DNA from: a virus
Reading direction: 5' to 3' (one strand)
DNA length: 35,050 nucleotides
Virus record (IMG/VR): IMGVR_UViG_3300031566_000197
Span: 1 to 35,050 of that record
The notes beneath the pieces are model-generated. The model did not search any database, was not told the origin of the DNA, and worked only from the letters and a program-made list of their open reading frames with translations. Positions 22,499 to 29,346 of the stretch are shown one piece after another. Numbering within the stretch: position 1 is the stretch's first letter; the number at the start of each line of letters is the position of its first letter. The position numbers were made by a program, and so were the translations under genes.

Positions 22499-22961
22499 TA
22501 GGTTCATAATTTCGGGCAGAGTACGCCTGATTTTCAGGGATGTAAGGACAGGCAAAACCGAAATAAGCAGGTGGTATAAGAACCTGATGCCTACTGCAGG
22601 CAGGCAAGCAGTCGGACGCAGACTCGGAAATATCGGATTGAAGGCTAATGAGGGGATGGTAACTTACGGAGCAGTAGGGACTGGCGTGACCGCGCCCAAT
22701 GCAGCCGATACCAAACTTGAGACTGAAATCTGCCGCAAACTCATAGCCTCCGCAGATTACTCGGCTAATGTCGTGACTATCAGGACATTTTTCGCCACAT
22801 CGGAAGCAGTAGGCGACCTCAAGGAGTTCGGATTGGTCGGAGAGGAAGCATCGGCAGTTATTGACACTGGAACGCTATTTCAGCATGTAGCAATAGACAG
22901 GACGAAGACAAATACAAAGACCCTCACGATAGAAAGTGAGATTACGATTTCGCAGGGATAG
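22479..22961 (+). CDS. Tail-tip associated structural protein
   Basis: ATG 22479 overlaps the hub gene by 20 bases; the upstream in-frame start would add a segment read from the hub's DNA in another frame. The 160-residue product has KNLMPTAGRQAVGRRLG, then MVTYGAVGTGVTAPNAADTKLE and TIRTFFATSEAVGDLKEFGLVG. This is a pattern I recognise from conserved tail-fibre or tail-tip proteins of many phages, without a proven role. It probably packs with the fibres encoded next. Confidence 0.72.
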   Translation: MKVNGDDRFIISGRVRLIFRDVRTGKTEISRWYKNLMPTAGRQAVGRRLGNIGLKANEGMVTYGAVGTGVTAPNAADTKLETEICRKLIASADYSANVVTIRTFFATSEAVGDLKEFGLVGEEASAVIDTGTLFQHVAIDRTKTNTKTLTIESEITISQG

Positions 22962-22969
22962 GAGGAATA

Positions 22970-23155
22970 GTGGCAAAAATAAGACTAAACTACAGCAGGC
23001 AAGCGGAACTACTGATCGCGGGGGCAGGTGTAGATAAGGCAGATTTCGAGAAGTGGTTCAGGAAGAACATCCCTATCGGTTCGGGGAACGTCCTCGAGTA
23101 TATCTTAGAGAAAGAGCAAGAAAAGGAGAAAAAGCAAAGTGGCAAACAGCGCTGA
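22970..23155 (+). CDS. Small helical protein between tail genes, 61 residues
   Basis: The start is GTG 22970, with GGAGGAA at 22961-22967. The product has QAELLIAGAGVDKADFEKWFRKN and a Lys/Glu-rich coiled tail. It overlaps the fibre gene by 17 bases. It may be a fibre assembly chaperone by position; there is no family evidence. Confidence 0.55.
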   Translation: MAKIRLNYSRQAELLIAGAGVDKADFEKWFRKNIPIGSGNVLEYILEKEQEKEKKQSGKQR

Positions 23156-23702
23156 TGTAAATGCTGGCGATGATGTTCTCGCTTCGCAGTATAATAACCT
23201 CAGGAAGGATGTGCTTGACCTGGCTACGGGACACGACCATGATGGCGTAGGGAGCAGGACAGTAAATGCAGTAGATAGTGACACAGTTGACAGTAAACAT
23301 GCGGCTGATTTGAAACACGGCATATCTGCCGATGACCAAACTGCCATTAAGGTTAAAATTGGGTTTTTTTCTTGTCCGGGTCCTCTCGGTTATTGTGCGG
23401 TTTCAACCATTGGGTTCAAACCAAGATATGTAGAATTTAAGGCTGTCCGGTCAATAGTTGGTGCCGCACAAACAGGTTTTGGTTGGATGGACTATAATGG
23501 AAATCAAGGCGCCGGGGCTTCTACTGTTGTGCATCCAGACCAGGCAACTTATTTTAGGACTGATCATTGTTTGATAGCGATAGACCAATATCAGAATTGG
23601 GAAATTGGCGCAATTTTTGTAAGCATGAATAGCAATGGATTTACAATTAGCTTTGCATATACTAATACAGCATTTTATATATTATACAAAGCAGTAAGAT
23701 AG
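23139..23702 (+). CDS. Tail fibre / receptor-binding type protein
   Basis: From GTG 23139 the protein has 187 residues. The opening NSADVNAGDDVLASQYNNLRKDVL is a fibre-N-terminus pattern found in many phages, followed by GHDHDGVGSRTVNAV and DADLK-like spacer. The second half is a beta-rich tip, GYCAVSTIGFKPRYVEF, GFGWMDYNG, then TNTAFYILYKAV. Attachment of the N-terminus to the tail and binding of the host surface by the tip are inferred from this layout. Confidence 0.75.
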   Translation: MANSADVNAGDDVLASQYNNLRKDVLDLATGHDHDGVGSRTVNAVDSDTVDSKHAADLKHGISADDQTAIKVKIGFFSCPGPLGYCAVSTIGFKPRYVEFKAVRSIVGAAQTGFGWMDYNGNQGAGASTVVHPDQATYFRTDHCLIAIDQYQNWEIGAIFVSMNSNGFTISFAYTNTAFYILYKAVR

Positions 23703-23715
23703 AAAGGGGTAAGCA

Positions 23716-25155
23716 ATGAAAAAGATAATTTTAATATTTTCAATATTATTGATTTCAGCCACTTGTTTTGCCGATTGGCAGCAGGTCTATAAGGTCATCC
23801 CGGATACGACCACGTGGCAGTATGAGTGGCGATACCGGGGCCAGATCGGGGTCGGGAATGATACGACTACTGTCAATGCTTTTATGCGATGGGATGGGCT
23901 GATCCAGGGGACGACGATATATGCTACTGACTATTTCAAATGCCCTGACGGAACGGTCTTCACTTCGACCTCGGCATTTGGCGGTGGTGGCGGAAGCTCA
24001 ACCTTTTTGGGCCTTACCGATACTCCGGCGGCCTTTGACAGTGGTAAATACTTCAAATCCTGGACATCTTCAGGGACATGGGAAACTCCGGCAGGTGCTG
24101 GGGATATGGAGAAGGCGGACTATGATGTGGATGCGAACGATATCGTTGATAATGCGGAAGAAGTCGGCTCGCTTACTACGGCGGGAATTGTCCTCAGGAC
24201 GGGGACTACAACATACACTACGATTACCGATAACAGTTCCGATTGGGACAGTGCCTACGGTTGGGGCGACCATTCTATTGAGGGATACATAACAGAGACA
24301 GATTCAGGAGTGGTAACATTTGAAAATCTTCAAACGAATGATGATGTGGGTTCAGGGAATAGTCAAGTCGCTTATGGCACACATACGCATACGGGAGTCT
24401 ACGAGCCAGCAGACGCTACGATAATGAAGGAAGCGGAGAATATATCCCTGTTGACAAATGATTCAGGATACAAGGTCTATACGGACAGCATAAGTTACTC
24501 TGTTGATTCGGATAAGTTAGATAATCACCATTGGAGTGAGATTTCAAGTGTTATTGTAGATACAGCTACTTATTCTATAACATCATCAACTTCTACTTAC
24601 GCGGAATCAGTTAATTATAATGTTTTGGTCTCTTCAGCGGATTATGCACCAGGGGATAATCTCGGCAATCATACCGCAACGCAGGACATAGATGCTTCTG
24701 GCTATAAGGTCACATCGAGTTCCTTAACGGTAACAAACAATGCGACGGTGGGCAGTCTATCCTCATCTGGACAGGTAACTTCAAATGGCAGGAAAGTTAC
24801 GGATACGATAGAACTGGATTGTTTTTATATCATTGGGTCTACAGCTACGGCAGGGACAACGCCAGTCAGGATCTCGGCATACAGGGATTATGCGATTACC
24901 ATTACAACGATGACGGTGAAAGCGTTCGGAGGGACTAACTGCGTCGGGATGATAGAACAGAGGGCAAGGAGCGCGGACGGTTCTGCCGGGACCGACATTT
25001 GGTCTGGCGACGCAACTATTTTAACGACAGGGTACATCGGCGGTACGGTGGCCGACTTCACAGTTCCGGCCAATTATGCCCTATGGTTCAAACCGACTTC
25101 TTGGACCGGCGCTGTAACTGCCCTGAGTTTTGATGGGGTAGGCACTAAGGACTAA
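23716..25155 (+). CDS. Secreted fibre-like protein with signal peptide, 479 residues
   Basis: The N-terminus MKKIILIFSILLISATCFAD is a Sec signal with cleavage after FA (residue 19); the residue before Cys is Thr, so it is not a lipobox. The mature part is built like a phage or cell-surface fibre: FLGLTDTPAAFDSGKYFKSW, WGDHSIEGYITE, THTHTGVY, repeated Thr/Ser-Ser-x-Thr strands, and a C-terminal beta domain with TVPANYALWFKPTSW. These fibre motifs normally lack a signal. It either is exported as a surface adhesin of the lysogen or infected cell, or its signal is not cut and it belongs to the tail. Confidence 0.78.
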   Translation: MKKIILIFSILLISATCFADWQQVYKVIPDTTTWQYEWRYRGQIGVGNDTTTVNAFMRWDGLIQGTTIYATDYFKCPDGTVFTSTSAFGGGGGSSTFLGLTDTPAAFDSGKYFKSWTSSGTWETPAGAGDMEKADYDVDANDIVDNAEEVGSLTTAGIVLRTGTTTYTTITDNSSDWDSAYGWGDHSIEGYITETDSGVVTFENLQTNDDVGSGNSQVAYGTHTHTGVYEPADATIMKEAENISLLTNDSGYKVYTDSISYSVDSDKLDNHHWSEISSVIVDTATYSITSSTSTYAESVNYNVLVSSADYAPGDNLGNHTATQDIDASGYKVTSSSLTVTNNATVGSLSSSGQVTSNGRKVTDTIELDCFYIIGSTATAGTTPVRISAYRDYAITITTMTVKAFGGTNCVGMIEQRARSADGSAGTDIWSGDATILTTGYIGGTVADFTVPANYALWFKPTSWTGAVTALSFDGVGTKD

Positions 25156-25163
25156 TAATGGGA

Positions 25164-25204
25164 CGGTAGCAGGGGTTTACTGACCAGGGATCTTCCTGCT
25201 ACCG
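25164..25204 (+). other. Perfect 10-bp hairpin between late genes
   Basis: CGGTAGCAGG at 25164-25173 pairs exactly with CCTGCTACCG at 25195-25204; the loop is 21 bases. It lies between the fibre-like gene and the small Cys-rich gene, ten bases before the latter's start. No T-run follows, so it is probably an mRNA element rather than a terminator. Confidence 0.65.
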
Positions 25205-25213
25205 CAGAAAATT

Positions 25214-25408
25214 ATGTACCAGGGAAATGGGATAGAAATAAAATTTGATAGGGATCAAAAAAGGATATGTTGCATCTTCAAATTCTGCGAATTTGCGGAA
25301 CTCGTAAAGACCAAACTTATATGCAACCACCCAAATCCTGACATAGTCTGCGGTCAAGATTCTTTTCAATGCTTTGGCTTCAAACGCAAACAGCAAGATA
25401 AGGATTAA
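25214..25408 (+). CDS. Small cysteine-rich protein, HPNPD type (copy 2)
   Basis: The 64-residue protein contains ICCIFKFCEF, then LICNHPNPD and DSFQCFGFKRK. The core C.HPNPD...F.CF.F repeats that of the protein at 1679-1837. Four to six Cys suggest metal binding or, in an exported form, disulfides; no signal peptide is present. It sits behind a perfect hairpin and lacks a strong ribosome site, so expression may be controlled by that structure. Function unknown. Confidence 0.55.
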   Translation: MYQGNGIEIKFDRDQKRICCIFKFCEFAELVKTKLICNHPNPDIVCGQDSFQCFGFKRKQQDKD

Positions 25409-25410
25409 CT

Positions 25411-25995
25411 ATGAAAAAGAAAAAACTTTTTTTAATCTGCTTGGCGATATGTGTCGTGCTTTTTCTTTTTATGGTCAAGATTGCCTTCTCGGCAGACATT
25501 GATGTTGGAACGGATGCAAGCGATAGGGGTAGTTCTTCTGATAGGGCGGGTTATACAACTATTGCCACAGAGAATCCCGCAAACGCAAGTGGAACAATCA
25601 ACCACATAGAAATATTTATAAATGGAACGCCCTCGGGCGTTATTGATGTAGCCAGTTTTGAACAGGTAAGTACTAATACATTTACATCAAGAGGGTCTTC
25701 TGGAGATTTAAGTGTTGTAACAGGTCTTAATATTTTTAATGCTCCCGCCGACTTCACGGCCTTTGATATTAACGCTGGAGATTATATAGGCTTTTTTGCT
25801 AATGCGACTGCTATGAGAATAGAAATGGATACCAGCGGAAACGGATATTGGTATAGTTATGCGGATAGAATTCCTTGCACAAATCAACTATTTAGTGTTA
25901 CAGCAGACCGAACAATATCTTTATATGCCACAGGAAGCACTGGGGAAGCACCGCCAGCGGTAGGAGTTCGGCCCCAGATCCTGATCCTGGAGTAG
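25411..25995 (+). CDS. Secreted beta-rich protein with signal peptide, 194 residues
   Basis: It starts MKKKKLFLICLAICVVLFLF and is cleaved near AFSA (about residue 27 or 28). The mature domain is a beta sandwich type: GYTTIATENPANASGTINHIEIFING, VSTNTFTSRGSSGDLSVVTG, INAGDYIGFFAN, SLYATG. This resembles the jelly-roll/adhesin domains of phage tail proteins. It ends VRPQILILE. Together with the protein upstream it forms a pair of exported fibre-like products between tail and lysis genes. Confidence 0.72.
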   Translation: MKKKKLFLICLAICVVLFLFMVKIAFSADIDVGTDASDRGSSSDRAGYTTIATENPANASGTINHIEIFINGTPSGVIDVASFEQVSTNTFTSRGSSGDLSVVTGLNIFNAPADFTAFDINAGDYIGFFANATAMRIEMDTSGNGYWYSYADRIPCTNQLFSVTADRTISLYATGSTGEAPPAVGVRPQILILE

Positions 25996-26001
25996 AAGAC
26001 G

Positions 26002-26253
26002 ATGAGTAAATTCAGAGATGAGAATGGTGAATTGAAACCTAACAGGAGAAAGAACAGCAATGGGTATAAGTATAAAATTGTGGTATCCCTTCTGGTTATC
26101 GCTATTGGCTGGCTTTTTATAATGAATTCCCGGGCTGATATTAAAATAGAAAGGATACAGGGGGATTATACTGAAATAACCGCGCAACTGAGACAACTGC
26201 AAAATGATGTTGGATGGATAAAAGATACTTTGCAAGACAAATATCAAAAGTGA
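26002..26253 (+). CDS. Inner-membrane coiled-coil protein (possible spanin/holin partner)
   Basis: The 83-residue protein has a polar basic start (residues 1-23), one membrane helix at about 24-41 (YKIVVSLLVIAIGWLFIMNS), and a charged coiled coil after it (YTEITAQLRQLQNDVGWIKDTL). This is the build of an i-spanin or a holin-associated protein, with the coiled coil in the periplasm. It lies directly before the exported small protein and the holin. The assignment is by shape and position. Confidence 0.6.
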   Translation: MSKFRDENGELKPNRRKNSNGYKYKIVVSLLVIAIGWLFIMNSRADIKIERIQGDYTEITAQLRQLQNDVGWIKDTLQDKYQK

Positions 26254-26267
26254 GGAGGTGATCGAAA

Positions 26268-26681
26268 ATGAATCGAAAAACAATGCCACAGCTTTGGATA
26301 GTAGTAGTGGCAATTCTGCTGGTAGGCCTGTTGGTCTGTTCGGCTTCAGCAGAGACCGTGATCCTTCCTGGTGAGTCAAGAGTAGTATCCTTTTATGACT
26401 TCAACGAGACCCATCAGATCTGGGACGGCCTTATGTATTCAGTCGCAAGCTACGTCTATGCCGGCAAAGAGCTCTTTTATCTCGATGGTGGGCTGTTGAC
26501 AATCATCGAGGAGACTACGCCAGCAATCGGCATCTCGGGCAACATTCCCAATCTGCTTAGCTTGATCCCGGGTATCAACATGAACATCGGCGAGACTGTC
26601 ACTTTCGGCGGAGCAGTGAGTTACAACTTCAGAGATGGACACTGGATGTCGGGGTTGTATATTAGCTTGAAGTTAGGATAA
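26268..26681 (+). CDS. Exported small protein in the lysis block, possible outer-membrane protein
   Basis: GGAGGTGATCGAAA ahead of ATG 26268 is a very strong ribosome site. The N-terminus has a signal peptide ending C-S-A-S-A28 before Glu. The mature 109 residues have amphipathic strands (SYVYAGKELFYLDGG, TVTFGGAVSYNFRDG, MSGLYISLKLG) with alternating polar and hydrophobic residues, as in small beta-barrels. Being between a coiled-coil membrane protein and the holin, it could disrupt the outer membrane at lysis, in place of an o-spanin. This is inference; no lipobox is present. Confidence 0.6.
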   Translation: MNRKTMPQLWIVVVAILLVGLLVCSASAETVILPGESRVVSFYDFNETHQIWDGLMYSVASYVYAGKELFYLDGGLLTIIEETTPAIGISGNIPNLLSLIPGINMNIGETVTFGGAVSYNFRDGHWMSGLYISLKLG

Positions 26682-26685
26682 AGTT

Positions 26686-26943
26686 ATGTTCAAGGCGATC
26701 AAGAGAATAATCTTAATCAGCAGGCTTGAGAAGCTGCTGAAGGAGTTACTTATGAATGACAGATGGACTTCAAGAAAATTTTTTCTTGTGATTGGCGTGC
26801 TTGCGGCAACTTATGCGCTTGTCTGGAAAGCAATAGTGCCCTGGGACAAATTTCTTGAATTCGCAAAGTGGGTGCTAACTGCGTATCTTGCTGTAAATCT
26901 GGGCGAAAGCGTAGCTCAGAAATTCGGCCCGAACGGGAAATAA
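26686..26943 (+). CDS. Holin, probable dual start (ATG 26686 and ATG 26752)
   Basis: The 85-residue protein has two membrane helices (about 32-50, KFFLVIGVLAATYALVWKAI, and about 57-75, FLEFAKWVLTAYLAVNLG), a short loop and a polar tail. Codon 23 is also ATG, with a better ribosome site AAGGAG at 26740-26745 and six bases between. The short form (63 residues) would be the holin, while the long form carries a 22-residue very basic extension and could act as inhibitor, as in lambda S. The endolysin follows 48 bases on. Confidence 0.75.
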   Translation: MFKAIKRIILISRLEKLLKELLMNDRWTSRKFFLVIGVLAATYALVWKAIVPWDKFLEFAKWVLTAYLAVNLGESVAQKFGPNGK

Positions 26944-26969
26944 CCAATTTAGGATCCTGAAAAGGCGTA

Positions 26970-26981
26970 GCACGTTTTTGG
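26970..26981 (+). repeat. 12-bp repeat GCACGTTTTTGG, copy 1
   Basis: This element also occurs at 27663-27674, and in inverted form with one mismatch at 27797-27808. Copy 1 lies between holin and endolysin genes. Repeats of this kind near an integrase gene can be arm-type binding sites or a trace of the attachment site; distance makes a role for copy 1 less certain. Confidence 0.45.
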
Positions 26982-26991
26982 AGAAAAGATA

Positions 26992-27462
26992 ATGGCACGA
27001 GAAAACGAGAAAATTAGGGAATTCGCCCGGGCCCTGCCGGTGGCGGAGGACCAGGGATTCTCCAAGTGGGCTGTCTTCACTCATGCCTGGCATGAATCGG
27101 GAGCATTCAAGAAAGTGATAGGCAGCCATAACTACTGGGGAATCAAGAAGCCCAGGAAGTGGACCGGCAAGACGCACATAGTAACAACCCACGAGTATAT
27201 CAAGGGAGAGAAGACCAAGGTACAGGCAGAATTCATCGACTTCGGGACCGCAATCGAAGCCGTGAATTGGTACTGCGGCCTGATCAGGAGGATCTACCCG
27301 GGAAGCTACAGGAATAGGCATGAGCCCGCCAGGTATTTTGTCCACCTGGTCAGCGGCAAACTGAAATACGCGACGGACCCGAACTACCCTACCAAACTGA
27401 TCTCCCTTTATCGGGTCCTCTATGAGGACAGCAACCTCGCATTTTTAATCGACCATGAATAA
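26992..27462 (+). CDS. Endolysin, N-acetylglucosaminidase type
   Basis: This 156-residue protein matches the glucosaminidase (LytD/FlgJ-like) family: HAWHESGAFKK with catalytic E35, NYWGIKKPRKWTGKT, then FIDFGTAIEAVNWYCGLI, RIYPGSYRNR and YATDPNYPTKLI. It cuts the glycan chain of peptidoglycan. No signal peptide is present, so it needs the holin next door. It is compact and lacks a separate binding domain, as is common for phages of Gram-negative hosts. Confidence 0.9.
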   Translation: MARENEKIREFARALPVAEDQGFSKWAVFTHAWHESGAFKKVIGSHNYWGIKKPRKWTGKTHIVTTHEYIKGEKTKVQAEFIDFGTAIEAVNWYCGLIRRIYPGSYRNRHEPARYFVHLVSGKLKYATDPNYPTKLISLYRVLYEDSNLAFLIDHE

Positions 27463-27592
27463 GACCTCAGCCAAAAAGAAAAGGAAAAAGAAACGTCAGG
27501 CACCTTACGCAATCAGGAAATACTACGATTATTTTTTTAGGAGGATGCCAGTCTTGGGTAGATGTAGTGATGGTGTCTACCGGGAAAGATAG
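27455..27592 (+). CDS. Doubtful small basic ORF behind the endolysin
   Basis: The 45-codon ORF starts at the ATG at 27455 inside the endolysin end and encodes MNKTSAKKKRKKKRQAPYAIRK and a Tyr/Phe-rich centre. It is very basic. No convincing ribosome site is seen and its end abuts the integrase promoter. It may be a real tiny gene or chance. Confidence 0.3.
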   Translation: MNKTSAKKKRKKKRQAPYAIRKYYDYFFRRMPVLGRCSDGVYRER

Positions 27593-27594
27593 AC

Positions 27595-27623
27595 TTGACA
27601 CAAGGATAAAAAAAGAGTATATT
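27595..27623 (+). promoter_or_regulatory. Promoter for the integrase region
   Basis: TTGACA (27595-27600) and TATATT (27618-27623) with a 17-base spacer: a near-consensus sigma-70 promoter reading towards the integrase. The transcript would start near 27630, directly before a hairpin at 27639-27666. Confidence 0.75.
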
Positions 27624-27638
27624 GGGCGTGTCAATTTT

Positions 27639-27672
27639 GTGCCATAAATCTGTCACAGATTGGCACGTTTTT
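27639..27672 (+). terminator. Hairpin with T-run right after the integrase promoter
   Basis: GTGCC (27639-27643) pairs with GGCAC (27662-27666), and AATCTG pairs with CAGATT inside, with an ATA bulge; GTTTTT follows. It has the look of an intrinsic terminator. The distance from the promoter is very short, so it could instead be an integrase or regulator site, or act on transcripts from upstream late genes. Confidence 0.55.
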
Positions 27673-27674
27673 GG
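27663..27674 (+). repeat. 12-bp repeat GCACGTTTTTGG, copy 2
   Basis: Exact second copy of the element at 26970-26981, here overlapping the T-run of the hairpin. The inverted relative GCACATTTTTGG is at 27797-27808, just before the integrase start. Confidence 0.5.
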
Positions 27675-27796
27675 TATAGCAAGGACTCTCTCCCCGACGA
27701 TGGGCAAGGATAGACAATGGGTCCCCGTCACTGACGGTCAACCTACTATTCGCATAAAGAAGCTCACCATCGGTGGTACCCACTGAAATGATTGTG

Positions 27797-27808
27797 CCAA
27801 AAATGTGC
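27797..27808 (-). repeat. 12-bp repeat, inverted copy with one mismatch
   Basis: On the - strand it reads GCACATTTTTGG, 11 of 12 identical to copies 1 and 2. It lies 20 bases before the chosen integrase start, so integrase or a regulator bound here could repress translation or transcription. Confidence 0.45.
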
Positions 27809-27827
27809 CATCTTATTGAGGCAAAAG

Positions 27828-28796
27828 GTGGCCAGGATCTACAAAAGGGGGGAATTTTGGCACGCCGATTACTTCCGCAAGGGAAGGAGAATCAGGCTAA
27901 GCCTCAAAACCTCGGACAAAAGAGAAGCTCACCGAAGATTAAAGGACCTCCTGAAAAATCCCGATGTTCCACAAGAAACACCCATCCGAAAAAACATCTC
28001 ATTAACTAATCTACTATCTGAATATCTTGCCTTTGCCAAGACAGAAAAGTCGCCAGGAATGGTCAGGAAAGAAGGATATATCCTTCGGATATTCGTCAAG
28101 TTTATTCCTGTCGGCACTGTCCAGCAAATCACCATCCAGCACATAAGGAACTACAAAGTAGCCATTTCGGATAAGAGCCCATATACCGTACGGAATTACC
28201 TATCGGCGGTAAGAGCATTACTGAAATATGCCAAAATGATGGGTTTCTTACACCAAAGTCCAGCCGATAACATAAAAGTTCCCAAACCTCCAAAACAAGT
28301 CCCGAGATACCTCAATCCAGATCAGTTGAAGGTCCTTCTATCAGCGCTCCCGGCGAGGTCAAAGGATGTTATTTATTTCTTCGCCAAGACGGGACTTAGG
28401 CTATCAGAGGGACTGGCTCTGCAATGGGATGACATAAAGCAGAGGCATATCATAGTAAGGCAGACAAAAAACCCGAGACAGGCATTCAGGGCTATGCCCA
28501 TAGATGAGAAGATTCGGATCCTACTCAAGCGGCAGGCAAAAGCCGGCGAGTATGTCTTCAGGATCACCAGGCAGCAGCTGCGGGATGATTTCGAGAAGGC
28601 AAGAAGGAAGGCAGGATTAGAATGGGCCACAATCCACACATTGAGGCACACATTCGCTTCTAATCTGGTGATGAGCGGAGTGGGGATCAGGACAGTGCAG
28701 GAGCTCCTGGGGCATACGCAGATAGAGACCACAATGATCTATGCACATTTATCAATGGAGCATTTGGAAGGAGCGGTGAAGAAGTTACCTTACTAA
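27828..28796 (+). CDS. int: Tyrosine-recombinase integrase
   Basis: GTG 27828 is chosen because the protein then begins ARIYKRGEFWHADYF, the usual N-terminal arm-binding domain of phage integrases; the frame is open upstream to TTG 27792. The 322-residue enzyme has a SAM-like core-binding domain (about 58-150) and the catalytic set R191 (TGLRLSE), K214, H270-x-x-R273 (HTLRHTF), H296 (LLGHTQ) and nucleophile Y305. It would integrate the phage at attB and, with an excision factor not seen here, excise it. It ends 12 bases before the convergent lipoprotein gene. Confidence 0.93.
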   Translation: MARIYKRGEFWHADYFRKGRRIRLSLKTSDKREAHRRLKDLLKNPDVPQETPIRKNISLTNLLSEYLAFAKTEKSPGMVRKEGYILRIFVKFIPVGTVQQITIQHIRNYKVAISDKSPYTVRNYLSAVRALLKYAKMMGFLHQSPADNIKVPKPPKQVPRYLNPDQLKVLLSALPARSKDVIYFFAKTGLRLSEGLALQWDDIKQRHIIVRQTKNPRQAFRAMPIDEKIRILLKRQAKAGEYVFRITRQQLRDDFEKARRKAGLEWATIHTLRHTFASNLVMSGVGIRTVQELLGHTQIETTMIYAHLSMEHLEGAVKKLPY

Positions 28797-28808
28797 TCTA
28801 TTTTGAAT

Positions 28809-29252
28809 TCATTGCATTATTATTCGTGGACTGGGTGGCTCGCCTGTCTTAATGTAGTATGCCAAAATGTGAGCATTTAATTCTCTATCGGCCTTACTGA
28901 TTATACTACCGCCGATACATTCTACGGTAATCTGCACTTCTTCGCCCATTGGCGTTTTCGTAACATGATAACCATAAGCACCGCTAATTGGATTATGTGT
29001 TTCCAGAACAAAATCAGTCGCTGTTTGCAACCTCATACCACTATGCTTGCTTATAAAAGTTTGAGCACGTCCCCATGCCTCGTTTGCTTCAGCTTTGGGG
29101 ATGACAAATTCAAGAGGAAACACTTTTGCCTTTTCAATATAATCCCGTTCCTCCGATGTAAGTCTTAAGCTGGCAGTCGTGGCAGCACAGCCTACCAATA
29201 GACCTACCAAGCAAACAGATAAAATTCCGTAAAAACTACTTTTCAATGTCAT
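28809..29252 (-). CDS. Lipoprotein encoded with the repressor (candidate lysogenic-conversion gene)
   Basis: ATG at 29252 (with GAGGAGGAA just before) gives 147 residues. The signal MTLKSSFYGILSVCLVGLLVGC ends in a clear lipobox LVGC, so the mature protein starts at that Cys and is lipid-anchored. The rest has SEERDYIEKAKVFPLEFV, NEAWGRAQTFISKHSGM and TPMGEEVQITVECIG, without a known enzyme motif. It is on the same strand as the repressor and just downstream, so it should be made in the lysogen. Membrane-anchored products of this kind often alter the surface or block superinfection; that role is inferred. Confidence 0.75.
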   Translation of the reverse strand: MTLKSSFYGILSVCLVGLLVGCAATTASLRLTSEERDYIEKAKVFPLEFVIPKAEANEAWGRAQTFISKHSGMRLQTATDFVLETHNPISGAYGYHVTKTPMGEEVQITVECIGGSIISKADRELNAHILAYYIKTGEPPSPRIIMQ

Positions 29253-29256
29253 AGAT

Positions 29257-29340
29257 TTATTCCTCCTCTCCAAAACTTTTGGTACATTCGATGACCTTGC
29301 CTTTTATCTCTGCCTTGCCCTTGCCTGGCTTCAGGATCAC
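29257..29340 (-). CDS. Doubtful 27-residue ORF between repressor and lipoprotein
   Basis: A GTG at 29340 opens a frame VILKPGKGKAEIKGKVIE ending at TAA 29257, and AAAGGAG lies directly before the GTG with almost no spacing. It fills the gap between the repressor stop and the lipoprotein ribosome site. The tight spacing makes initiation at GTG doubtful. It is listed as low confidence. Confidence 0.25.
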   Translation of the reverse strand: MILKPGKGKAEIKGKVIECTKSFGEEE

Positions 29341-29346
29341 CTCCTT

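Larger units (their letters stand above)
27624..27827 (+). other. Non-coding region ahead of the integrase, candidate attP
   Basis: No supported gene lies between the promoter and GTG 27828. The region holds the hairpin at 27639-27666 followed by TTTTT, copies of GCACGTTTTTGG at 27663-27674 and (inverted, one mismatch) 27797-27808, more TGTGCCA units near 27638 and 27793, a small hairpin CCGTC-ACT-GACGG, and GATGG/CCATC pairs. Clustered direct and inverted repeats beside an integrase are what an attP with arm sites looks like. The crossover core cannot be located without the bacterial junction. Confidence 0.5.

Noticed and set aside
29274-29346. Terminator between repressor and lipoprotein
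   Set aside because: No stem followed by T-run on the - strand; the two genes are probably one transcript.
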